Assembly: GCA_963844575.1 (NCBI GenBank)
Contig: CAWJOU010000005.1
Span: 1,178,001-1,242,000, forward strand
Direction: 5' to 3'
Length of the DNA: 64,000 nt
Origin: DASZUK01 sp963844575
GTDB taxonomy: Bacteria > Actinomycetota > Acidimicrobiia > Acidimicrobiales > RAAP-2
The translations under genes were made by a program, and so were the position numbers. Numbering within the stretch: the first letter of the stretch is position 1; each line of letters opens with the position of its first letter. Shown piece by piece: positions 1 through 7,250 of this stretch. Below the pieces are notes generated by a model, which saw only the letters and a program-made list of their open reading frames with translations, was not told where the DNA came from and searched no databases.

Positions 1-141
1 CGGGCAGTGCCGGCAGCCGCTACCGCAGCAGTAGCCGCGGGCGGCCAGCGCCGGCGCGGTGAAGACGAAGTACCCGGTCGCCGGATCGGCATAGAGGCCG
101 CGGCCGGCGGCCACCGCGCCGTCATGGGCGGCTCGGATCAC
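1..141 (-). CDS. DUF5522-like small Cys-rich protein (3' end cut by window edge)
   Basis: Reading the minus strand from base 141 gives a protein ending at the window edge with the motif GYCCGSGCRHCP, preceded by YFVFTAPALAAR. This 'GYCCG.GCRHCPY' block with an upstream 'vFT..yhl.R' is the hallmark of the DUF5522 family of about 50-60-residue proteins, whose function is unknown; the four clustered cysteines suggest metal binding. The reading frame is open back to a stop at 244-246, and the only ordinary start codon in it is GTG at 141-139, so that start is chosen, although a longer N-terminus from a rarer codon is possible. The final residues lie outside the window. Family assignment is by motif recognition. 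Confidence 0.65.
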   Translation of the reverse strand, partial: MIRAAHDGAVAAGRGLYADPATGYFVFTAPALAARGYCCGSGCRHCP

Positions 142-323
142 CGCCTCGGCGGTTGTCGCAGCCGCCGGATCGACGGCCGGTTCGACCGTCCGGTCGGTCG
201 GTGGGTCGTGAGGTGACGCGGGTTCGGGGACGATCGTCCGACGCTATCGAGACTGCCGACGGCTACCGCCACGCGGGCCCTATCGACGACCGCCGATGCC
301 GACGGCGCCGCGCTCCGGAACGG

Positions 324-352
324 TTGACAACGCGCCGCGCCCGGCGTACGGT
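324..352 (+). promoter_or_regulatory. sigma-70 type promoter of the first cobalamin riboswitch
   Basis: TTGACA (324-329), a 17-nt spacer and TACGGT (347-352). The -35 is a perfect match and the spacing is ideal. Transcription would start near 359, just ahead of the riboswitch core, leaving a leader of about 330 nt before the ATG at 690. Confidence 0.6.
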
Positions 353-358
353 GCCGTC

Positions 359-520
359 GGCTCGACGGGCAACCGCCGGGTCGAACAACTGAATACGACA
401 ACGTCGTGGTGCAGGGGAAGCCCGGTGAGAAACCGGCACTGACCCGCAGCCGTGAGCCGGAGCCGCCAAGGTCCGGCGAGTCGGAATGCCTGCCCGCGTC
501 ACATGTGGTGTTCGTCTCGT
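359..520 (+). promoter_or_regulatory. cobalamin (B12) riboswitch 1
   Basis: The aptamer core reads GCAGGGGAAGCCCGGTGAGAA at about 410-431, then CCGGCACTGACCCGCAGCCGTGAG, then GAGTCGGAATGCCTGCCCG at 478-496. The ordered blocks (GGGAA-GCCGGTG, CCGGC-CTG-CCCGCA-C-GT, GAGTC-GAAT-CCTGCC) are the conserved elements of the cobalamin riboswitch family. A strong hairpin follows at 568-604. It should reduce expression of the secreted proteins at 690 and 1950 when adenosylcobalamin or another corrinoid is abundant. Outer boundaries are approximate. Confidence 0.9.
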
Positions 521-567
521 CGTGGTTCGCGGGACGGAGCCGAGGTCGCCTGGGCGACCCGATTCCG

Positions 568-607
568 CCCCGTGCTCCCTACGCGCCGCGTAGGCAGCAC
601 GGGGTTT
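568..607 (+). terminator. riboswitch expression-platform hairpin (terminator-like)
   Basis: Bases 568-576 pair perfectly with 596-604 (CCCCGTGCT/AGCACGGGG), and after one C-C mismatch 578-584 pair with 588-594, leaving a 3-nt loop; TTT follows at 605-607. The stem lies between the riboswitch core and the ATG at 690. It is a likely intrinsic or attenuation-type terminator, though the T-run is short. Confidence 0.6.
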
Positions 608-689
608 CGTGTCTCGGGCCCCAAAGGCTGCTTCCTGCTCCGCATCGGGTGCTCCGTCGTAGAGGACACCCCGACGAGAGGAGCGCAAC

Positions 690-1808
690 ATGTTCAACGC
701 CCGGGTCTGGCGAGGACTATGGAGGACGGTGGCCACCATCGGCATCGCCGGAGCGGCCATAGGCACCAGCGCAACGTTGGCCGGTGCCACACCGACCCCA
801 ACCGTGAAGGCGGCCACGTGGCTGAAGGGCCAACTGGTCGGTGGCACCCACTACGACACAACATTCACAACGAGCACCCCGTCGCCCGGTCTGACGGCCG
901 ACGGCCTGTTCGCGTTCGCCGCTGCCTCGGGATTCTCGGGCAGCGTGACAACCGTCGCCACGTGGTTGGACAGCGCGACCCATATCGGTGGTTACGTCGG
1001 GTCGTCGCACAACTACCCGGGCGGCCTGGCCAAGGTGGCGCTGGCCGCGGCGGTGGCCAAAGCGGCCGGGTTGTCCTACACACCGACCAGCTTCGCCGGC
1101 ACCAACCTGATCACCGACCTCGAAGGCACCCAGGTCGCGAGCGGGGCCAAGAAGGGCGACTTCGCCGACCCACGCGACACACCGACCTACTTCGGCTACG
1201 CCAACCCGACCAGCCAGGCACTGGCCATCATCGGGCTCGAGAAGGCCGCGCCGAGCTTCGCCGGCTTGGCCACAGCGGTGACCTACCTGGAGGGTCAGGT
1301 CTGCACGACAACATCGGTACCGAGTCACCACGGCTATCCGTCGGTCTACGGCGGCTGCGCCACAAACACCATCGGCGGTGACGTCGACACCACCGGAGCC
1401 GTATCCCAGGCCCTGTCCTACTACGCGGCGGCGACCGGCAACGCCGCGGCCAAGACCGCGGCGGAGAACGCCAACGACTGGCTGAACGCGACAGGGGTGA
1501 AGTTCCCGGTATCGACCAAGCTGACCTGGAAGAACTTCTGCCAGACACCGTTCACGACGCTGACACCGAGCGTGAACAGCACGGCGCTGGCGATCGAAGG
1601 ATTGGTCGACGACCCCCGCGGTCCGAGCCACTTCGCCACTGACGTCACGAAGGGCACGAGCTGGCTGGTCTCGGCCCAGAACGCCACAGCCAGCTCGCCG
1701 ACAGATGGCAGCCTGCCGGCGTGCACGGCGAGCGGTCCGGGCAGCGTGCGGGCCACCACCCAGGGCACCCAGGGGTTGGCCGGGAAGTCCTGGGTGGACC
1801 TCCTGTAG
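690..1808 (+). CDS. secreted alpha/alpha-barrel (prenyltransferase-like repeat) protein under B12 riboswitch
   Basis: A 372-residue protein with an N-terminal signal peptide (hydrophobic stretch residues 12-32, cleavage near residue 33 after LAGA). The mature part has repeated helical hairpins typical of the squalene-cyclase/prenyltransferase alpha-6/alpha-6 barrel: KAATWLKGQL, GLTADGLFAFAAA, NPTSQALAIIGL, DTTGAVSQALSYYAA, NSTALAIEGLVDD. The same fold forms the larger domain of eukaryotic intrinsic factor and transcobalamin. Start ATG 690 has a good SD (GAGAGGAG, 676-683). It directly follows cobalamin riboswitch 1 and shares sequence features with a barrel region of the next gene, so a corrinoid-binding or presentation role outside the cell is inferred. 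No catalytic motif is seen. Other roles for such barrels are possible. Confidence 0.75.
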   Translation: MFNARVWRGLWRTVATIGIAGAAIGTSATLAGATPTPTVKAATWLKGQLVGGTHYDTTFTTSTPSPGLTADGLFAFAAASGFSGSVTTVATWLDSATHIGGYVGSSHNYPGGLAKVALAAAVAKAAGLSYTPTSFAGTNLITDLEGTQVASGAKKGDFADPRDTPTYFGYANPTSQALAIIGLEKAAPSFAGLATAVTYLEGQVCTTTSVPSHHGYPSVYGGCATNTIGGDVDTTGAVSQALSYYAAATGNAAAKTAAENANDWLNATGVKFPVSTKLTWKNFCQTPFTTLTPSVNSTALAIEGLVDDPRGPSHFATDVTKGTSWLVSAQNATASSPTDGSLPACTASGPGSVRATTQGTQGLAGKSWVDLL

Positions 1809-1821
1809 CCGTCCATCGGTT

Positions 1822-1867
1822 TCGGTCGGCGGTCCGGTGACGCCCAGGCGTCCGGACCGCCGACCGA
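1822..1867 (+). other. long perfect intergenic hairpin
   Basis: Bases 1822-1837 pair with 1852-1867 over 16 uninterrupted base pairs, and the loop can add ACGC (1840-1843) with GCGT (1848-1851). It lies 14 bases after the stop of the first secreted-protein gene and 83 bases before the next start. No T-run follows, so it may be an mRNA-stabilising or partial-termination structure that sets the ratio of the two secreted proteins. Confidence 0.6.
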
Positions 1868-1949
1868 CCGACCGGGAACCACGCAACGACAACGACGACC
1901 GGGTCGCGGCCCGGAACAACCGAAGTGACGACCGAGAAGGCGGGATGCA

Positions 1950-4900
1950 GTGCGCAGAGTGGTGGTAGCGAAGACGGCAGTGGGGGGACGGCGGCGAGGC
2001 GTTCGGCGCCTCGGGATGCTCGGGCTGGCAACGACGATGTTGGTCGCGGTGCTGGCCGGCACCCTGGGGGGACTCAGCGTTGAGCCGGCCTCGGTGGCGG
2101 GCGCCACGACAACCACCGTGCCCAACCCCGACCCGTCGCTCATCACACGGTGGGCCCCCTGCCAACCGGGCGCCGGGGTCACCGAGTTCGTCGACTACGG
2201 CCCGCTGGGGAACGGGAAGGTGGACGTGGGCTGTGCCTCGACAGCCGCCGCCCAGGCGAACGGATTCCAGGCGCTCGACCACGCCGGCTTCACCCACGCC
2301 ACACGACCGAGCACACCGGGGTTCCTGACAACCATCACAGGCTGTCCGGGGACGAGCTGCCCGGTAGTGGGCACGATTCCTTCCGGCGCTTACTGGTCCT
2401 ACTGGGTGGCGAAGGCGCCCGGTGACGTCTGGGGTTACAGCGAGTACGGGGGGGCCGCGCCGCAGACCAACGGCACCGCCTACCCCTTCCAGGCCTGGGC
2501 CTACGGCAACAGCACACTGCCCAGGGTCCCGGTCATGGACAGCACCGGGCCGGTGGCGGCCACCCCTGCACCCGAGCCGACCTCTGCCCGCGCCCTCGCG
2601 CTGGCCGAGAGCTGGGTGGCCACGGTCTTCTCGCACCTCGCCGCCCAGTGCGTCGCCCACCAGTCGACATGCAGTTCGGAGCAGTACGCCAACCTGGACG
2701 ACTACGTCGAGGCCCTGACCGCCGCCGGCGTCCCGACCGATCAGATCGATCCCACCGTCCTCGCTCTGCTTCGCTCGAACCAGGCGGAGAATGCCATGGC
2801 CACAGGGGCGTCGACATTCACCTCACTCGGCGGGTTGACGACAGAGAACGGCGCCGCCCCCTTGCTCTCCGTCCTGACGTCGCTGCACACATCGAGCGAC
2901 ACGACCGAGATCGACACACTGGCGGCCCGTATCCAAGAGACTCTTCAGCCGACAGGGCGCTACCCGGGGAGCGTCCGTCTGACACCGACAACCAACGAGC
3001 CGACAACCAACTACCCGACACCGACAACACCGACAACAGCGACAAAGCCGGTCGTGGCGACAGCGGTCCAGGCGCCGGTCGTGAACGCCCTCCTGGCCGC
3101 CGGGGTCGCCGTCCCGGTGACCGCGGTGGACGCGGTGGTCAGCTACACCGTCGGGCCGCTCGCCACAACGGCGACAAAGGGCACAACGTCCGGCGTGAAG
3201 CGTCTCTCCCAGCAGCTCGTCGCCCTGGTGGCGATCCTGGATGCCACACCGGCCGAGATCACGGGTGGAGCGGTGGCGCCGGCAGAGGTCCGGTCGAAGA
3301 TCGCGGCCGATGCCTCGGCCCTCGCCGCGGCGCAGAAGGCCGACGGCGGGTTCAACGGTGGCTACGCCGGCGGCGGTGTCTCCGAGAAGGTCGAGACCGC
3401 GTACGTCACCGGCTTCGCGACCCAGGGGCTGGCGGCGGCCGCTCAGGCGACCGGCACAGCGACTGCTTCGGCCGCGGCCCGGGCCGCCGCGCGCTGGTTG
3501 GCCTCGATGCAGCTCACCTCGGCGGCGGTCAGCATCGGTAGCGGATCGAGCAACCTGGGCTTCGTCGCCCGGGATCCGAACTTCTTCGAAGCTGACGCTG
3601 ACAACGGGCTCGCCTACGACCCGGCAACGCTCACGTACGACGGGACACGCACAACATCGGCCAGGGTGCTACTCGAGACAACACTGTGGGACGTCGATCA
3701 CGCCATGCTCGACTGGTCCGTCGCCCCCTATGCCGACGCAACGATTGGCAGTCCGTCGCCGACGACGACGACCACCTCCGCCGCGGTCGGTGCGTCGGTC
3801 GACGCTGGGACCAGCCCCCAGACGGTGGCCGTCGACTACGGCACCACACCGACATTGGCCACTGGGACCCAGTCCGCCGGTTCGGCGGCGGTGGCGGCGA
3901 CAGCCACCGAGCCGGTAAAGGTCACATTGATCGGGCTCTCGGCGAACACCACCTACTACTACCGGTTGGTGGCAACCTCCCCGGTGAAGCCCGGCTCGGT
4001 CGACACGGTCACCGTCAAGAGCGCAATCGACTCCTTCACCACCGCCTTCGACGTCACCTCGGGAGCAACGGCCGACCTCACCGCCGCCGTCGGCTACCTG
4101 ACCAACCCGGCCAACCTGGTGAACAGCACCCACTACGACCCGTTCGGGCCGACATTCCCGACAGTGGGGCTGACCATCGACGGAGCCCTCGGGTTGGCCG
4201 CGGCCAAGACGGCCGACCCCACCCTGGCCATGGTCACCACATGGGTGGCCCACAACGCCGACTCGTGGACCGGGATCGCCACACCCACATTCCCGCCGTC
4301 GGGCGGGGCTCTCGGTAAAGAGGCCCTCTTGGCCGAGGTGGTCGGCCAGGACCCCCACGACTTCGGGGGTCACGACCTGATCGCGGCCATCGACCAGGCG
4401 GTCTGCCCGGCGGCTGGCGCCACATGCGTGGCCGCCGGGAACTACACCGGCTCCTCTTCGGTCTTCGACCAGGCTTTGGGCGTCTTGGCCCAGCTGCGAG
4501 CCGGCGACACGACGAACGCGGCCAGCCCGGTCGCCTACCTCGAATCGCTGCAAAAGGGCAATGGCGCGTGGTCGGGCGCCATCCCCGCCTCGACGACAAC
4601 AACAGTCGATTCGACGGCCATGGCCGTCATGGCGCTCGACCTCACACCGTCGGCTACCGCCCAGCTGGCCGTCCAGAGCGGTCTCGAGTGGATCGTCACC
4701 CAACAGCAGGGCGACGGCGGGTTCACCGGTGCTTCCGGCATCAGCGTCAACTCGACCGCTCTGGCCATCATGGCCCTGGGGACGTCGACCTTCTACGCCA
4801 CCCAGATCGCCGCCGCCCAGGCCTTCCTGGCGGCCGAGCAGAACCCCGACGGCGGGTTCACCACGGCCGTCGGCACAACGACAGGGTCGAACCTGCGAGC

Positions 4901-6260
4901 CTCGATCCAGGCGGTGAACGGCGTGGTCGGCACCTCCTTCGGGACGCTCTCGGACCCGCTGACCGGCCCCACCCCGCCCGCCCCGCCGGCCGGGACCACC
5001 ACAGCGAACGGCGGGTCGTCGTCGATGTCGACCGGGACGGCGACCGCCTCGCTGCCGCCGGCCACGACAGGGGCTCCTTCCCCAGTGGCCGCCAGCGGTA
5101 CCGGCCAGGGGGCGCTGACCGTGGCCAAGTACGCCGCCGATCCGACCAGCGGCACCGTCTCGGGCGGCACCGGCATCTACTACGACGTGAAGGTGGCCAC
5201 GGGGAGCAGCTTCTCGGCGGTGACCGTCACCGCCTGCACATTGGGTCCCGGCGGCCAGTCGCTCACCTGGTGGACCGGCACTGCCTGGGTGCCGTTCAGC
5301 GACCAGACCTACGACTCGACCACCGGCTGCGTCACGGCCACGGTGACCGGCACCTCCTCGCCCACCGAATCCCAGCTCACTGGGACCCCGGTGGCGCCGT
5401 CATCGAATCCCATCTCCTCGCCAGCGTCAACACCGCCGTCCAGTCCCACGCCACCGTCCAGCCCGACGCCGGTGCCGACGCCGACACCTCCCGCCACGCC
5501 GTCGACGACGAGCGGCTACTGGGAGGTCGCGTCCGACGGCGGCCTCTTCGCCTTCGGTGACGCCGCCTTCTACGGCTCCGAAGGGGGCCAGCACCTGAAC
5601 GCGCCGATCGTCGGCCTCGCTCCGACGTCGGACGGTAAGGGCTACTGGGAGGTCGCGTCCGACGGCGGCCTCTTCGCCTTCGGTGACGCCGCCTTCTACG
5701 GCTCCGAAGGGGGCCAGCACCTGAACGCGCCGATCGTCGGCCTCGCTCCGACGTCGGACGGTAAGGGCTACTGGGAGGTCGCGTCCGACGGCGGCCTCTT
5801 CGCCTTCGGTGACGCCGCCTTCTACGGCTCGATGGGTGGCCAGCCGCTCAACCAGCCGATCGTCGGCATCGCGTCGACGTCGGACGGTAAGGGCTACTGG
5901 GAGGTGGCCAGTGACGGCGGCCTCTTCGCCTTCGGCGACGCGGCCTTCTACGGCTCGATGGGCGGCCAGCCGCTCAACCAGCCGATTGTCGGCATTGCCA
6001 CCACCCCCGACGGCCAGGGGTACTGGGAAGTCGCGTCCGACGGCGGCCTCTTCGCCTTCGGTGACGCCGCCTTCTACGGCTCCGAAGGGGGCCAGCACCT
6101 GAACGCGCCGATCGTCGGCCTCGCTCCGACGTCGGACGGTAAGGGCTACTGGGAGGTCGCGTCCGACGGCGGCCTCTTCGCCTTCGGTGACGCCCCGTTC
6201 TACGGCTCGATGGGCGGCAAGCTGCTGAACGAGCCCATCATCGGGATGGCCGCTTCGTAA
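1950..6260 (+). CDS. giant secreted multidomain protein: DUF4430-like, double alpha/alpha barrel, Fn3-like, C-terminal GYW repeats
   Basis: 1,436 residues, start GTG 1950 with SD GAGAAGG 11-17 nt upstream. Residues 1-52 form an Arg-rich signal peptide. Residues about 60-195 resemble a DUF4430-like domain (GFQALDHAGF, a disulfide-type CPGTSC, YWSYWVAKAPGDVWGYSEYG), which is the small beta-domain type found in transcobalamins. Residues about 200-600 and 705-1015 are helical-barrel regions with QKADGGFNGG, QQQGDGGFTG and QNPDGGFTT motifs, separated by an Fn3-like beta domain (about 605-700, ending LSANTTYYYRLVAT). A beta domain (about 1050-1155), a Pro/Ser/Thr linker and six 42-residue repeats (1189-1436) follow. 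It lies in the riboswitch 1 transcript and probably captures corrinoids at the cell surface; the repeats may attach it to the wall or a matrix. Function is inferred. Confidence 0.75.
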   Translation: MRRVVVAKTAVGGRRRGVRRLGMLGLATTMLVAVLAGTLGGLSVEPASVAGATTTTVPNPDPSLITRWAPCQPGAGVTEFVDYGPLGNGKVDVGCASTAAAQANGFQALDHAGFTHATRPSTPGFLTTITGCPGTSCPVVGTIPSGAYWSYWVAKAPGDVWGYSEYGGAAPQTNGTAYPFQAWAYGNSTLPRVPVMDSTGPVAATPAPEPTSARALALAESWVATVFSHLAAQCVAHQSTCSSEQYANLDDYVEALTAAGVPTDQIDPTVLALLRSNQAENAMATGASTFTSLGGLTTENGAAPLLSVLTSLHTSSDTTEIDTLAARIQETLQPTGRYPGSVRLTPTTNEPTTNYPTPTTPTTATKPVVATAVQAPVVNALLAAGVAVPVTAVDAVVSYTVGPLATTATKGTTSGVKRLSQQLVALVAILDATPAEITGGAVAPAEVRSKIAADASALAAAQKADGGFNGGYAGGGVSEKVETAYVTGFATQGLAAAAQATGTATASAAARAAARWLASMQLTSAAVSIGSGSSNLGFVARDPNFFEADADNGLAYDPATLTYDGTRTTSARVLLETTLWDVDHAMLDWSVAPYADATIGSPSPTTTTTSAAVGASVDAGTSPQTVAVDYGTTPTLATGTQSAGSAAVAATATEPVKVTLIGLSANTTYYYRLVATSPVKPGSVDTVTVKSAIDSFTTAFDVTSGATADLTAAVGYLTNPANLVNSTHYDPFGPTFPTVGLTIDGALGLAAAKTADPTLAMVTTWVAHNADSWTGIATPTFPPSGGALGKEALLAEVVGQDPHDFGGHDLIAAIDQAVCPAAGATCVAAGNYTGSSSVFDQALGVLAQLRAGDTTNAASPVAYLESLQKGNGAWSGAIPASTTTTVDSTAMAVMALDLTPSATAQLAVQSGLEWIVTQQQGDGGFTGASGISVNSTALAIMALGTSTFYATQIAAAQAFLAAEQNPDGGFTTAVGTTTGSNLRASIQAVNGVVGTSFGTLSDPLTGPTPPAPPAGTTTANGGSSSMSTGTATASLPPATTGAPSPVAASGTGQGALTVAKYAADPTSGTVSGGTGIYYDVKVATGSSFSAVTVTACTLGPGGQSLTWWTGTAWVPFSDQTYDSTTGCVTATVTGTSSPTESQLTGTPVAPSSNPISSPASTPPSSPTPPSSPTPVPTPTPPATPSTTSGYWEVASDGGLFAFGDAAFYGSEGGQHLNAPIVGLAPTSDGKGYWEVASDGGLFAFGDAAFYGSEGGQHLNAPIVGLAPTSDGKGYWEVASDGGLFAFGDAAFYGSMGGQPLNQPIVGIASTSDGKGYWEVASDGGLFAFGDAAFYGSMGGQPLNQPIVGIATTPDGQGYWEVASDGGLFAFGDAAFYGSEGGQHLNAPIVGLAPTSDGKGYWEVASDGGLFAFGDAPFYGSMGGKLLNEPIIGMAAS
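5514..6259 (+). repeat. six tandem 126-bp repeats coding GYWEVASDGGLFAFGDA units
   Basis: Units start at 5514, 5640, 5766, 5892, 6018 and 6144; each codes 42 residues of the type GYWEVASDGGLFAFGDA-FYGS-GG-LN-PIVG. Units 1 and 2 are identical in DNA and unit 5 is nearly so, while 3, 4 and 6 differ (GSMGGQPLNQ, GSMGGKLLNE). This indicates recent duplication or gene conversion. The repeat type is known from secreted proteins of Acidimicrobiia and resembles beta-propeller blades. Confidence 0.95.
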
Positions 6261-6315
6261 GGGAGGAAACAATGGGAAGAGGCCGCCGGTGGGTGACGGC
6301 CGGCGATCCCGTTCT

Positions 6316-6726
6316 TCAGTGGCCGACGGTGTCGACGCCGGCGTTCCTCGCGGCGCCGATCAACTGGGTGTCGAGGGTGGCCAGCGGCGCGCCGAGGCGC
6401 TCGGCGAGGGCGAGGTAGGCGGCGTCATAGGCGCTGAGGCCGTGACGACGACCGGTGGCGATCAGCGTGTGGGCGTCCGTCGGCGCCTCGTCGTCCCGGA
6501 TGGGCAACTGGCCGAGCAGTTCGAGGAAGCGGGTGGCTGCACTCTCGGTGATCCGGCCGCGACGTTCGGCGACTACGAGGACGTTCGCCACCTCGAACCG
6601 CCAGAGCGTAGGCACGACGGCCCCGGTGACCGCCAGCCGGTCGAGCACCTGGTCGGTGGTGGGCGTCGACTCGTCCTCGAAGCACCACGCCATGGCCATC
6701 GACGCGTCGATGACCATGGGTGTCAT
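6316..6726 (-). CDS. vapC: VapC-family PIN-domain ribonuclease toxin
   Basis: 136 residues. The N-terminus MVIDASMAMAW carries the first PIN-domain acidic residue (D7); a mid-protein RFEVANVL Glu, SAYDAAYLALAE Asp and ATLDTQL Asp complete the usual acidic quartet. PIN toxins cut RNA, often tRNA, with Mg2+. The ATG overlaps the stop of the upstream antitoxin (ATGA), so the pair is translationally coupled. It is transcribed against the flanking B12 genes. An internal ATG at 6717 is an alternative start. Confidence 0.88.
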   Translation of the reverse strand: MTPMVIDASMAMAWCFEDESTPTTDQVLDRLAVTGAVVPTLWRFEVANVLVVAERRGRITESAATRFLELLGQLPIRDDEAPTDAHTLIATGRRHGLSAYDAAYLALAERLGAPLATLDTQLIGAARNAGVDTVGH

Positions 6727-6959
6727 CGGCGACCTTCGTCGATCATGTCCCGCACGGTGTCGGCCCCGCGCCGCGTCCCGCGGCGGGCATGCCGGAGGGC
6801 GGCGACCACGCCGTCGGCGTCGCCGACCGGCCGGTCGACCGGGACGAGCCTGGCCACTGCTCGGCCGTGCTTGGTCACCGTAATGCTCTCCCCGTGCTCT
6901 ACCCGGTCCAGTAGCTGCGCCAGGTGCGTTTTCGCTTCGTAGGCTCCCACGGTGGTCAT
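6723..6959 (-). CDS. vapB: Phd/YefM-type antitoxin of the vapBC pair
   Basis: 78 residues. The N-terminal fold MTTVGAYEAKTHLAQLLDRV-GE-ITVTKHGR-VARLVP is the Phd/YefM DNA-binding domain; the charged C-terminus would wrap the toxin. Start ATG 6959 is supported by a TAGTCT box seven bases upstream and no ribosome binding site, which indicates a leaderless transcript. It precedes and overlaps the PIN toxin by four bases. Such antitoxins normally repress their own promoter together with the toxin. Confidence 0.88.
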   Translation of the reverse strand: MTTVGAYEAKTHLAQLLDRVEHGESITVTKHGRAVARLVPVDRPVGDADGVVAALRHARRGTRRGADTVRDMIDEGRR

Positions 6960-6966
6960 GATAAAA

Positions 6967-6972
6967 AGACTA
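6967..6972 (-). promoter_or_regulatory. -10 box of leaderless vapB transcript
   Basis: TAGTCT on the minus strand, 7 nt before the ATG at 6959; the surrounding bases 6960-6967 are A/T-rich in an otherwise GC-rich window. No SD sequence lies upstream of the ATG. Confidence 0.5.
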
Positions 6973-7039
6973 GTCGGCGACTGGTTCAAGTCTCGCCCCC
7001 GGCCCGGAGGTGAAGGTGCCGTGGTACCGTGACCAGCGC

Positions 7040-7150
7040 AGTCACGAATACGTGACGCCACCGTTCAGGGGAAGCCGGTCGAATTCCGGCGCTGGTCCGC
7101 AACCGTCGACGGCGAGCCGATGAGGCAGCCGTGAGCCGGGATACCTGAGT
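7040..7150 (+). promoter_or_regulatory. cobalamin (B12) riboswitch 2
   Basis: Core elements are TTCAGGGGAAGCCGGTCGAA (7064-7083), TTCCGGCGCTGGTCCGCAAC (7084-7103) and GTGAGCCGGGATACCTG (7131-7147), matching the conserved order of cobalamin riboswitches. A small hairpin GTCACG-AATA-CGTGAC (7041-7056) precedes it. The 100 bases between the core and ATG 7251 hold GC-rich stem candidates (GGGAGCTCCC; CCCGGG-TCGTTG-CCCGGG) that can serve as expression platform. It controls the anchored binding protein and the ECF transporter. Confidence 0.9.
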
Positions 7151-7250
7151 GGTGAGGGAGCTCCCAGCCGTCGAGACACAGGGTCGGGGCTCGGAGGCCC
7201 TGGCCGCTCGGCGCAGCGCCCCCGGGTCGTTGCCCGGGAAGCGAGCACGA

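Noticed and set aside
717..2660. A 647-codon minus-strand open frame across the secreted-protein genes
   Set aside because: It is a GC-rich antisense shadow: Arg/Gly-rich translation, no motif, and it opposes two genes with signal peptides and clear domains.
7149..7250. GTG 7149 as start of the anchored B12-binding protein
   Set aside because: It overlaps the end of the riboswitch core, and the extra 34 residues would precede the signal peptide with no conserved character.
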